Shown here in pieces: positions 24,124 through 32,623 of a DNA stretch of 64,000 nt. A program made the position numbers and the translations under genes. The stretch spans positions 248,001 through 312,000 of the forward strand of contig NZ_JAFBGA010000008.1 in assembly GCF_016909575.1 (NCBI RefSeq), written 5' to 3'. Within the stretch, counting starts at the first letter, position 1; each line of letters opens with the position of its first letter. This DNA comes from Streptomyces sp. HB132. Its GTDB lineage: Bacteria; Actinomycetota; Actinomycetes; Streptomycetales; Streptomycetaceae. The notes under the pieces were generated by a model, which saw only the letters and a program-made list of their open reading frames with translations, had not been told where the DNA came from and searched no databases.

Positions 24124-26693
24124 CCGGTACCTCTCGTACACTGCCCGTGACCGACCTGTCCCTCGTCGTGCTCATCGGAGCCAGCGGATCGGGCAAGTCC
24201 ACCTTCGCCCGCAGGCACTTCAAGCCGACCGAGATCGTCTCCTCCGACTTCTGCCGGGGCCTCGTCGCCGACGACGAGAACGACCAGAGCGCCAGCCGGG
24301 ACGCCTTCGACGTCCTCCACTACATCGCGGGCAAGCGCCTCGCCGCCGGCCGGCTCACCGTGGTCGACGCGACGAACGTGCAGCCGGAGAGCCGCAAGCA
24401 GCTCGTCCAGCTGGCCCGGCAGCACGACGTGCTGCCCATCGCCATCGTGCTGGACCTGCCGGAGGAGCTCTGTCAGGCGCGCAACGCCACCCGGCCCGAC
24501 CGCGCCGGGATGCCCCGCCATGTCGTGGGGCGTCATCGCCGGGAGCTGCGCCGATCGCTGCGCGGGCTGGAGCGCGAGGGCTTCCGTAAGGTGCACATCC
24601 TGCGCACCGAGGAGGAGGCCGACACCGCAGAGGTCGTGCTGGAGCGCCGCTACAACGACCTCCGCCACCTCACCGGCCCCTTCGACATCATCGGCGACAT
24701 CCACGGCTGCAGTGCCGAGCTGGACACCCTGCTCGGCAAGCTGGGGTACGAGGGCGGCGCCCACCCCGAAGGCCGTACCGCCGTGTTCGTGGGTGACCTC
24801 GTCGACCGCGGTCCCGACAGCCCCGGTGTGCTGCGCCGCGTCATGTCGATGGTGGCCTCGGGCGACGCGCTGTGCGTACCCGGCAACCACGAGAACAAGC
24901 TCGGCCGTTATCTCAAGGGACGCAAGGTCCAGCACAGCCACGGCCTCGCCGAGACCGTGGAGCAGCTGGAGCGGGAGGACGCGGAGCACCCCGAGTTCCG
25001 CAAGGAGGTCGCGGAGTTCATCGACGGACTGGTCAGCCACTACGTCCTGGACGAGGGCAGGCTGGTCGTCTGCCACGCGGGGCTGCCCGAGAAGTACCAC
25101 GGGCGCACCTCGGGGCGGGTCCGTTCGCACGCGCTGTACGGGGACACGACCGGGGAGACCGACGAGTTCGGGCTGCCCGTCCGCTACCCGTGGGCCGAGG
25201 AGTACCGGGGCAGTGCCGCGGTGGTCTACGGCCACACGCCGGTACCCGTCGCCTCGTGGGTGAACAACACGCTCTGCCTGGACACCGGGGCCGTCTTCGG
25301 CGGGAAGATGACGGCGCTGCGCTGGCCGGAGCGCGAGATCGTCGACGTACCGGCCGAGCGTGTCTGGTACGAGCCGGTGAAGCCGCTGACCACCGAAGCC
25401 CCCGGGGGCCGGGAGGGCCGGCCGCTCGACCTCGCCGATGTCCAGGGCCGCCGCATCGTGGAGACCCGCCACATGGGCCGCATCGCGGTGCGCGAGGAGA
25501 ACGCGGCGGCCGCGCTCGAAGTCATGAGCCGCTTCGCCGTCGACCCCAGGCTGCTGACCTACCTCCCGCCGACCATGGCTCCGACCGCGACCTCCCGGAG
25601 GGCGGGCTTCCTGGAGCATCCTGCCGAGGCCTTCGCGCAGTACCGCGCGGACGGCGTCGCCAGAGTCGTCTGCGAGGAGAAGCACATGGGCTCGCGCGCC
25701 GTGGCGCTGGTCTGCCGCGACGCCGGCACCGCCCGCGAGCGCTTCGGTGCCGGGGACACATTTGACGACTCCGGCCGTGGGGGAGGGCCCACCGGAGCCC
25801 TGTACACGCGCACCGGGCGGCCGTTCCTGGACGACGCGGCGCTCACCGAGCTCGTCCTCGGCCGGCTGCGCGCCGCCGTCACCGCCGCCGGGCTCTGGGA
25901 GGAGTGGAACACCGACTGGGTGGTGCTCGACGCCGAGCTGATGCCCTGGTCCCTCAAGGCCGCCGGTCTGCTGCGCTCGCAGTACGCGGCGGTGGGCGCG
26001 GCCGCCGGTGCGGTCCTGCCCGTGGCCGACGAGGCCCTGGCCGCCGCAGTGGCCCGCGGCGTCGACGTCGGCGCCCTGGCCGGCCGCCAGCGGGAACGCG
26101 CCGCCGACGCGGCCGCCTTCACGGAGGCGTACCGCCGGTACTGCTGGAGCACCGAAGGGCTCGACGGCGTCCGGATGGCACCGTTCCAGATCCTCGCGGT
26201 GCAGGGCCGCTCCCTCGTCTCCGTACCGCACGACGAGCAGCTGGCATGGCTCGACCGCCTCGTCGAGCACGACCCGACCGGGCTGCTCCAGGTCACCCGG
26301 CGCCTGGTCGTCGACACGGGTGACGAGGCCTCCGTGGGCGCCGGCACCGACTGGTGGCTGGAGATGACCGGCCGCGGTGGCGAGGGCATGGTCGTCAAGC
26401 CGCTGGACGCCCTCGTCAGGGACGGGAAGGGCGGGCTCGTCCAGCCGGGCATCAAGGTGCGCGGCCGGGAGTACCTGCGGATCATCTACGGTCCCGAGTA
26501 CACGCGGCCGGACAATCTGGAGCGGCTGCGTTCCCGGTCCCTCGGCCACAAACGGTCGCTGGCCCTGAGGGAGTACGCCCTCGGCCTGGAGGCGCTGGAC
26601 CGGCTGGCCGACGGGGAGCCGCTATGGCGGATCCACGAGGCGGTATTCGCGGTGCTGGCCCTGGAGTCGGAGCCGGTCGACCCCCGGCTGTAG
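24120..26693 (+). CDS. pnkp: RNA-repair polynucleotide kinase-phosphatase-ligase Pnkp
   Basis: Three-domain RNA end-healing and sealing enzyme, 857 residues, the normal length. Kinase: P-loop IGASGSGKST near 20-28. Phosphatase (calcineurin type): GDIHG near 192, GDLVDRG near 225, PGNHENK near 254, and a late YGHTPV. Adenylyltransferase/ligase: EEKHMGSRAV with the AMP-accepting Lys near 521, then later nucleotidyltransferase motifs WVVLDAELMPWS and GMVVKPLD, IKVRGREY. It repairs RNAs cut by ribotoxins, leaving 2',3'-cyclic phosphate and 5'-OH ends, and seals only with Hen1. ATGA overlap with hen1 fits equal production of both. Confidence 0.95.
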   Translation: MTGTSRTLPVTDLSLVVLIGASGSGKSTFARRHFKPTEIVSSDFCRGLVADDENDQSASRDAFDVLHYIAGKRLAAGRLTVVDATNVQPESRKQLVQLARQHDVLPIAIVLDLPEELCQARNATRPDRAGMPRHVVGRHRRELRRSLRGLEREGFRKVHILRTEEEADTAEVVLERRYNDLRHLTGPFDIIGDIHGCSAELDTLLGKLGYEGGAHPEGRTAVFVGDLVDRGPDSPGVLRRVMSMVASGDALCVPGNHENKLGRYLKGRKVQHSHGLAETVEQLEREDAEHPEFRKEVAEFIDGLVSHYVLDEGRLVVCHAGLPEKYHGRTSGRVRSHALYGDTTGETDEFGLPVRYPWAEEYRGSAAVVYGHTPVPVASWVNNTLCLDTGAVFGGKMTALRWPEREIVDVPAERVWYEPVKPLTTEAPGGREGRPLDLADVQGRRIVETRHMGRIAVREENAAAALEVMSRFAVDPRLLTYLPPTMAPTATSRRAGFLEHPAEAFAQYRADGVARVVCEEKHMGSRAVALVCRDAGTARERFGAGDTFDDSGRGGGPTGALYTRTGRPFLDDAALTELVLGRLRAAVTAAGLWEEWNTDWVVLDAELMPWSLKAAGLLRSQYAAVGAAAGAVLPVADEALAAAVARGVDVGALAGRQRERAADAAAFTEAYRRYCWSTEGLDGVRMAPFQILAVQGRSLVSVPHDEQLAWLDRLVEHDPTGLLQVTRRLVVDTGDEASVGAGTDWWLEMTGRGGEGMVVKPLDALVRDGKGGLVQPGIKVRGREYLRIIYGPEYTRPDNLERLRSRSLGHKRSLALREYALGLEALDRLADGEPLWRIHEAVFAVLALESEPVDPRL

Positions 26694-26781
26694 GGGGGTT
26701 TGCGGGGCCCCGCCCGGCCCCGGCCCGAATCAGGTGGCGGTTCGCAGGGTGAACGGTGCTCCGCGTGGTGAGGATGAGGAC

Positions 26782-28014
26782 ATGGGATTCCATGTCGATT
26801 CCGAGGCCGGGCGGCTGCGCCGCGTCATCCTGCACCGCCCCGATCTGGAGCTGAAGCGGCTCACACCCAGCAACAAGGACGCGCTGCTGTTCGACGACGT
26901 CCTGTGGGTGCGCCGCGCGAGGGAGGAGCACGACGGTTTCGCCGACGTGCTCCGTGACCGCGGTGTGGAGGTGCACCTCTTCGGCGAGCTGCTCCGGGAG
27001 TCCCTCGACATCCCGGTGGCGAGGCGGCTCGTCCTCGACCGGGTCTTCGACGAGAAGGAGTACGGCCCCCTCGCCACCGAGCATCTGCGCGCCGCCTTCG
27101 AGGAGCTGCCCGCCGGGGAGCTCGCCGAGGCCCTGGTCGGCGGGATGACGAAGCGGGAGTTCCTGGAACGCCACGCCGAGCCGACCTCCGTCCGTTTCCA
27201 TGTGATGGATCTGGACGACTTCCTGCTCAGCCCCCTGCCCAACCACATCTTCACCCGCGACACCTCCGCCTGGATCTACGACGGTGTGTCCATCAACGCG
27301 ATGCGCTGGCCGGCCAGGCAGCGCGAGACCGTGCACTTCGAGGCGATCTACCGGCACCACCCGCTCTTCACCGGGCCCGAGGCGGGTGTCTTCCACCACT
27401 GGTCGGAGGGCCAGGACGACTATCCGTCCACCATCGAGGGGGGCGACGTCCTCGTCATCGGCCGGGGTGCCGTGCTGATCGGGATGAGTGAACGCACCAC
27501 CCCTCAGGCCGTGGAGATGCTGGCCCGAGGGCTCTTCGACGCCGGGTCGGCCCGGACGATCGTGGCGCTCGACATGCCCAAGCGCCGGGCCTTCATGCAC
27601 CTCGACACCGTGATGACGATGATCGACGGGGACACGTTCACCAAGTACGGCGGACTCGGAATGCTCCGCTCCTACACGATCGAGCCCGGTGCCGGCCCAC
27701 GCGAGCTGAAGGTCACCGACCATCCGCCCGAGCACATGCACCGGGCCATCGCCGCCGCGCTCGGCCTCGACACGATCCGGGTGCTCACCGCCACCCAGGA
27801 CGTGCACGCCGCCGAGCGGGAACAGTGGGACGACGGCTGCAACGTGCTGGCCGTGGAGCCCGGTGTGGTCGTCGCGTACGAGCGCAACGCCACGACCAAC
27901 ACATACCTGCGTGAAGAGGGCATCGAGGTCATCGAGATCAGGGGCAGCGAGCTGGGCCGGGGCCGGGGCGGTCCGCGCTGCATGAGCTGCCCCGTGGTGC
28001 GTGATGCGGTGTGA
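26782..28014 (+). CDS. arcA: Arginine deiminase
   Basis: Hydrolyses arginine to citrulline and ammonia, first step of the ADI pathway. The 410-residue product has the guanidino-group hydrolase features: SNKDALLFDDVLWVRRAREE, LPNHIFTRDTSAWI, the GGDV box, FMHLDTVMTMID with the catalytic His, and the nucleophile Cys near 400 in PRCMSC. ATG chosen at the conserved MGFHVDSEAGRL, with AGGATGAGGAC before it. Ornithine carbamoyltransferase and an APC permease follow within 2.5 kb; no carbamate kinase is visible. Confidence 0.95.
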   Translation: MGFHVDSEAGRLRRVILHRPDLELKRLTPSNKDALLFDDVLWVRRAREEHDGFADVLRDRGVEVHLFGELLRESLDIPVARRLVLDRVFDEKEYGPLATEHLRAAFEELPAGELAEALVGGMTKREFLERHAEPTSVRFHVMDLDDFLLSPLPNHIFTRDTSAWIYDGVSINAMRWPARQRETVHFEAIYRHHPLFTGPEAGVFHHWSEGQDDYPSTIEGGDVLVIGRGAVLIGMSERTTPQAVEMLARGLFDAGSARTIVALDMPKRRAFMHLDTVMTMIDGDTFTKYGGLGMLRSYTIEPGAGPRELKVTDHPPEHMHRAIAAALGLDTIRVLTATQDVHAAEREQWDDGCNVLAVEPGVVVAYERNATTNTYLREEGIEVIEIRGSELGRGRGGPRCMSCPVVRDAV

Positions 28015-28113
28015 GGCGGGGAGGACGGCTGCCGGGAGAGACGAGACTGCGGTCTGCCGAGCCGCTCGTGCCACCTGAGAGCATGAGGGGGAAGTGATCG
28101 GAAAGGCCCTCGT

Positions 28114-29141
28114 ATGTCCATCGAGCTGCACCGCCGCGCCCTCGTGGCCGACGCCCACAACGACCTCCTGATGGCGGTGGCCGCGCGGCCGCCCCGGCAC
28201 TGGGGGGCCTTCTTCCGCGAGCGATGGCTTCCTCAGCTCCGCGAGGGCGGCGTCGGTCTCCAGGTGCTCCCGGTCTTCATCGACGACGAGTACCGTCCCG
28301 ACGGCGCGCTGAGGCAGACACTCCGCATGATCGAGTGCGCCCACACACTCGCCGAACACAACAGTGATCAAGTGCGCCTCTGCCTCGACGGCACGGACAT
28401 CGACGCGGCTCTGGGTGACGGGCGGATCGCGCTGGTCCTTGCCCTGGAGAGCGCGCCGGGGCTCGACGCGGACGTCGAACTCTCGCGACGGTGCACCGCC
28501 TCGGCGTGCGGATCGCGTCCATCGCCCACCTGGGCCGCACACAGCTGGCTGACGGCAGCGCCGAGGACGCCGCAGGCAGCCGGCTCACCGCGGCGGGAGT
28601 GGAGGCGCTGGCCGAGATGGAACGGCTCGGTGTCCTCTTCGACGTCTCCCACCTGGGTGCCGCGGGAGTGGCGCACGTACTGGAGATTGCCACCCGCCCG
28701 GTGCTTGCCACGCACTCCGGAGCGCGGGCCCTGTGCGACCACCACCGCAACCTCACCGACGACCAGCTCCGTGCGATCGCCGCGACCGGCGGCACGGTCT
28801 GTGTGAACTTCTATCCCGAGTTCCTGTCCGCCGACCCCGCCGAGCGCACCGTCGACCGCGTCGTCGACCACATCCTGCACATCGCCGACGTCATCGGCAT
28901 CGACCGTGTGGGCCTCGGCCCCGACTTCATCAAGGAGGTCGACCAGGACCTCGTCCGTCGCTGCTGCGAGGGTCCGGCGGATGCGGACGAGCTCGCCCTG
29001 CCCGGACTCGAAGGCCCCGGCGGCCTGCCCCTGATCACCCGCTCCCTCACGGAGCGGGGCGTGCCCGAGGACGCGGTCCTCAAGATCCTGGGTCGCAACC
29101 TGCTGGACCTCCTCCGCGCGAATCTCGGCCGCTCCGGCTGA
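28114..29141 (+). pseudogene. Membrane-type dipeptidase (peptidase M19), frameshifted
   Basis: Two frames together make one renal-dipeptidase-like protein of about 342 residues. The first carries the zinc ligands VADAHNDLL and the bridging Glu in LALESAPGL; near 28480 (GAACTCTCGCGACG) one base appears to be missing, where GAACTCCTCGCGACG would restore LLATVHRLGVRIAS. The second frame continues with LFDVSHLG, VLATHSGAR and VGLGPDF, all expected zinc-site or substrate residues. Every active-site element is intact apart from the shift, so this is either a recent mutation or a sequencing error. As read, only a 130-residue N-terminal fragment would be made. Confidence 0.85.
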
Positions 29142-29191
29142 GCACAGAGCCCTCATCTGTTCTGACCTGCGCTCCCGTCCGCACATGCTCT

Positions 29192-29231
29192 GTATAGCAA
29201 TACGGAGCCTCGTATAGACTTCCAGGATAAT
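29192..29231 (+). promoter_or_regulatory. Candidate argF promoter with ARG-box-like repeats
   Basis: An AT-rich patch upstream of argF contains GTATAG twice, 20 bases apart (29192 and 29212), the first within a palindrome GTAT-AGCA-ATAC, then GGATAAT (29225-29231), a good -10. The 20-base spacing is that of paired ArgR boxes, but the sequences match the consensus only in part. Confidence 0.35.
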
Positions 29232-29269
29232 TGTCCGTACGCCCTCAGCTCGACCCAGGAGAAGTCACC

Positions 29270-30286
29270 ATGGCCATAGACCTCACAGGCCGCCATTTCC
29301 TCAAGGAGCTGGACTTCACGGCCGAGGAGTTCCGCGGCCTGGTCGCCCTGTCCGCCGAGCTCAAGGCCGCCAAGAAGGCCGGTGCCGAGGTACAGCGGCT
29401 GCGCGGCAGGAACATCGCGCTGATCTTCGAGAAGACCTCGACGCGCACGCGTTGCGCCTTCGAGGTGGCCGCCGCCGACCAGGGCGCCTCCACGACGTAC
29501 CTCGACCCCTCCGGCTCCCAGATCGGACACAAGGAGTCGGTGACGGACACCGCCCGGGTGCTCGGCCGCATGTTCGACGCCATCGAGTACCGGGGCGACA
29601 GTCAGCAGGCCGTCGAGGAGATGGCCGCGTGCGGTGGTGTGCCCGTCTACAACGGACTCACCGATGACTGGCACCCCACCCAGATGCTCGCCGACGTCCT
29701 CACGATGACCGAGCACAGTGCCAAGCCCCTGCCCGAGATCACCTTCGCCTACCTGGGCGACGCCCGCTTCAACATGGGCAACTCCTACCTGGTCACCGGA
29801 GCCCTGCTGGGCATGGACGTGCGGATCGTCGCGCCCACCGCCTACTGGCCGGCGCAGGAGGTCGTGGACCGGGCGCGGGAGCTCGCCGAGTCCAGCGGTG
29901 CCCGCATCACCCTCACCGAGGACGTGGCCGAAGGTGTGCGGGGCGCCGACTTCGTCGTCACCGACGTCTGGGTCTCGATGGGCGAGCCCAAGGAGGTGTG
30001 GGACGAGCGCATCGCCTCCCTCGCGCCGTACGCCGTGACCATGGACGTCCTGCGCGCCACCGGCAACGGCGACGTGAAGTTCCTTCACTGCCTCCCGGCC
30101 TTCCACGACCTCGGTACGAAGGTGGCCAGGGAGATCCACGAGCGGCACGGCCTGTCGTCGCTGGAGGTCACCGACGAGGTCTTCGAGTCCTCGCACTCCG
30201 TCGTCTTCGACGAGGCCGAGAACCGGATGCACACGATCAAGGCGGTCCTCGTCGCGACGCTGGCCGGCGACGCGTCGGCCGCATGA
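29270..30286 (+). CDS. argF: Ornithine carbamoyltransferase
   Basis: Catalyses carbamoyl phosphate + ornithine <-> citrulline; next to arginine deiminase it more likely runs in the catabolic direction (arcB role). The 338-residue protein has the carbamoyl-phosphate site KTSTRTR near 54, HPTQ near 134, the ornithine-binding DVWVSMGE and the HCLPAFHD loop near 272. ATG is preceded by AGGAGAAG. Followed by a rho-independent terminator, so transcribed apart from the permease. Confidence 0.94.
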   Translation: MAIDLTGRHFLKELDFTAEEFRGLVALSAELKAAKKAGAEVQRLRGRNIALIFEKTSTRTRCAFEVAAADQGASTTYLDPSGSQIGHKESVTDTARVLGRMFDAIEYRGDSQQAVEEMAACGGVPVYNGLTDDWHPTQMLADVLTMTEHSAKPLPEITFAYLGDARFNMGNSYLVTGALLGMDVRIVAPTAYWPAQEVVDRARELAESSGARITLTEDVAEGVRGADFVVTDVWVSMGEPKEVWDERIASLAPYAVTMDVLRATGNGDVKFLHCLPAFHDLGTKVAREIHERHGLSSLEVTDEVFESSHSVVFDEAENRMHTIKAVLVATLAGDASAA

Positions 30287-30298
30287 ACATGCGCCCGA

Positions 30299-30328
30299 TT
30301 GGGTGAACATACGACAATTCGCTACGAT
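30299..30328 (+). promoter_or_regulatory. Promoter-like sequence just before the terminator
   Basis: TTGGGT (30299-30304) and TACGAT (30323-30328) have an 18-base spacer and lie between argF and its terminator. A transcript begun here would meet the terminator after only about ten bases, so it could be an attenuated leader for the permease. Weak call. Confidence 0.3.
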
Positions 30329-30341
30329 GGTGCGACTTGGT

Positions 30342-30373
30342 GGGGTTCGGGCTCGCACGCCCGAACCCCTTTT
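30342..30373 (+). terminator. Rho-independent terminator after argF
   Basis: Perfect 11-base stem GGGGTTCGGGC (30342-30352) with its complement (30359-30369), loop TCGCAC, followed by TTTT. Unusual in this genome for having a T-run. Confidence 0.9.
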
Positions 30374-30462
30374 CATGTGCAGCGGTCCGCAGCGCATGAC
30401 CGGATGCGAGCCCCCACAGGCTCATCCCCTCCGCACCGCCAGAGAAGAGAACCCGTCCCCCC

Positions 30463-31929
30463 ATGAGTAGTACCGCCACCCCGCCGAGCCCCTCACGCAG
30501 GACCGGGGCGCGCATCAAGAGCCCCGACCTGCTGCTCGCCGAGTCCGGAGCCGACCTGGAGGGGCACGGCCTCAGGCGCACCATGGGGCTGTTCCAGCTC
30601 GTGTGCTTCGGAGTCGGGGCGATCGTCGGCACCGGAATCTTCGTCGGGCTGTCCGACAGCGTCGCCGAGGCGGGCCCCGCCGTGGTGGTCTCGTTCGTTC
30701 TGGCAGCCGTCACCTGCATCTTCACCGCCTTCTCCTTCGCCGAGCTCGGCGGTGCCATCCCGGTCTCCGGCAGCTCCTACTCCTTCGCCTACGCCACGCT
30801 GGGGGAGCGGGTCGCGTTCCTCGTCGGCTGGTGCCTGCTCCTCGAGTACGGCGTCTCGGTCTCCGCCGTCGCGGTCGGCTGGAGCCAGTACGTCAACGAA
30901 CTCCTTGACAGCCTCGTCGGCTGGAGCCTGCCGACGGCGCTCTCCGCCGGACCTGGGGACGGCGGTGTGATCAACCTGCCCGCAGTCGTCGTGGTCATGA
31001 TGGCGGCCACCCTGCTGGTGCGCGGCATCAGGGAGAGTGCGCGGGCCACCGCCGCGATGGCAGTGCTGAAGATCGGCATCCTCATCGCCTTCTGCGCGAT
31101 CGCCTTCACCGCGTTCGAGGACGGGCGCCTCTCCCCGTTCGCCTCCCACGGCATGGCCGGGGTCACCGCCGGTGCGTCGGTGGCGTTCTTCTCGTACATC
31201 GGCTTCGACGCCATCACCACCGCGGGCGAGGAGGTCAAGAACCCCCGCCGGAACATCCCGATCGCCATCATGATCTGCATCGGCGTGGTCACGCTGCTCT
31301 ACTGCGCGGTCGCTCTCGGCGCCATCGGCGCGCTGGGCGCGGACGCCGTGGGGGACAAGCCGGCCGCGCTCTCGCTCGTCGTCGACCAGGTCACCGGATC
31401 GAGCGTCGGCGGCGGGATCATCGCCTTCGGCGCGGTCGTCGCCATCGCGTCCGTCGTCCTCGCGGTGATGTACGGCCAGACCCGGATCCTGATGTCCATG
31501 TCCCGGGACGGGCTGATCCCCCGGGTCTTCGAGCGGGTTTCGCCGAAGACCCGGACGCCTGTCGCCAACACGTGGATCGTGGCCGTCGTCTTCGCCGTGC
31601 CCGCCGCGTTCTCGTCCCTGGACGTCGTCGTGAACCTGACGACCATCGGCACGCTCGCCATCATGGCGGTGGTCAACGTTGCGGTGATCGCACTGCGCCG
31701 CCGCAATCCGGAACTGAAGCGCTCCTTCCGGGTGCCGCTGTACCCCGTCAGCCCGCTCCTGGGCGTCGGCTTCTGCCTCTACCTGATGTACGGGACCGGG
31801 TGGACGACCTGGGTGCAGTTCCTGGTCTTCCTGGCGGTGGGAGCCCTGGTGTACGCGGGATACGGCCGCAGCCGCTCCCGGCTCGTCAGCCCGCGGGACC
31901 GGGCGTCGTCCGGTTCGACCGAAGGGTGA
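30463..31929 (+). CDS. APC-family amino-acid permease
   Basis: Integral membrane transporter of 488 residues with about 12 helices, close to the cationic amino acid transporter (CAT) branch: GLFQLVCFGVGAIVGTGIFV (helix 1 with the GTGIF loop), FAELGGAIPVSGSSYSFAY, FFSYIGFDAITTAGEEVKNP and YGQTRILMSMSRDGLIPRVF. Given arcA and argF upstream, arginine/ornithine (or another cationic amino acid) is the likely cargo. ATG with AGAGAAGA upstream. Its 3' end overlaps the convergent ATPase gene by 44 bases. Confidence 0.9.
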   Translation: MSSTATPPSPSRRTGARIKSPDLLLAESGADLEGHGLRRTMGLFQLVCFGVGAIVGTGIFVGLSDSVAEAGPAVVVSFVLAAVTCIFTAFSFAELGGAIPVSGSSYSFAYATLGERVAFLVGWCLLLEYGVSVSAVAVGWSQYVNELLDSLVGWSLPTALSAGPGDGGVINLPAVVVVMMAATLLVRGIRESARATAAMAVLKIGILIAFCAIAFTAFEDGRLSPFASHGMAGVTAGASVAFFSYIGFDAITTAGEEVKNPRRNIPIAIMICIGVVTLLYCAVALGAIGALGADAVGDKPAALSLVVDQVTGSSVGGGIIAFGAVVAIASVVLAVMYGQTRILMSMSRDGLIPRVFERVSPKTRTPVANTWIVAVVFAVPAAFSSLDVVVNLTTIGTLAIMAVVNVAVIALRRRNPELKRSFRVPLYPVSPLLGVGFCLYLMYGTGWTTWVQFLVFLAVGALVYAGYGRSRSRLVSPRDRASSGSTEG

Positions 31930-32365
31930 ACCAGACCGCCTTGCCGTGAGCGGTGGGGCGGTGGCCGCAGGCGGAGCTGAGGGCGCGGATCAGGAGCAGC
32001 CCCCGGCCGTGTTCCTGCCAGGGGTCCGCCGCGCTGCCGGGGAGCAGGCGGGACAGATCGCCGGGCGGCCCCGGGTCGTGGTCGTGGACCTCCACCTGAC
32101 AGCCCGACGCCAGAAGCTCGACCACCAGCTCGATGGGCCCCGCGCCGTCGGTGTGCTCCACGGCGTTGGCCACCAGTTCGGCGGTCAGCAACTCGGCGGT
32201 GTCGCTGTCCGCGGGGGCGTCGAGATCCGCCAGCGCCGTGCGGATGAGGGCGCGGGCGATCGGCACCGCGGCAGTCGAGTGCGGCAGGGCGACACGCCAG
32301 GGCGAGGGTGGGGGCGCGGGGACGTCGGACGGCAAGGCGGCGGTTTCCGTTCGGGAGCGAGACAT
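31886..32365 (-). CDS. Anti-sigma-type ATP-binding protein (HATPase_c)
   Basis: Small GHKL ATPase of 159 residues, like the serine-kinase anti-sigma factors (RsbW/SpoIIAB) that are abundant in Streptomyces. N-box LLTAELVANAVEHTDG, G1 box VEVHDHDPGPP, and QEHGRGLLLIRALSSACGHR (G2 lid) are clear. The start is placed at MSRSRTETAALP; the open frame continues upstream without conserved sequence. No sigma factor or antagonist gene adjoins it, so its partner is unknown. Confidence 0.85.
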   Translation of the reverse strand: MSRSRTETAALPSDVPAPPPSPWRVALPHSTAAVPIARALIRTALADLDAPADSDTAELLTAELVANAVEHTDGAGPIELVVELLASGCQVEVHDHDPGPPGDLSRLLPGSAADPWQEHGRGLLLIRALSSACGHRPTAHGKAVWFTLRSNRTTPGPAG

Positions 32366-32623
32366 CCTGCGGAGGGCCTTCGTCCCGGGCGGCTGCCCGG
32401 GACCGCTTCCTCCGTCACCGGAGGGTACGGGGTCCGTACCAGGACTTCCTGCGCTCAACCATACGAAGCGCGACGCCCCAGACATAGAGGCGACCGACCG
32501 GCACGAAGGGGACCTTCGCCACACGAGCCCGGCGCGCTGTAGCGTATTCATGACGGAAGTCACAGATCGGTGATAGCTTCGGAGTGCATCAGCAGCAGCC
32601 CGACGGCTGGAGGGGACCCTTCC

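Noticed and set aside
23988..26549. 850-codon open frame antisense to pnkp
   Set aside because: Composition is that of an antisense shadow (rich in Gly, Arg, His, Val) and pnkp has full domain evidence.
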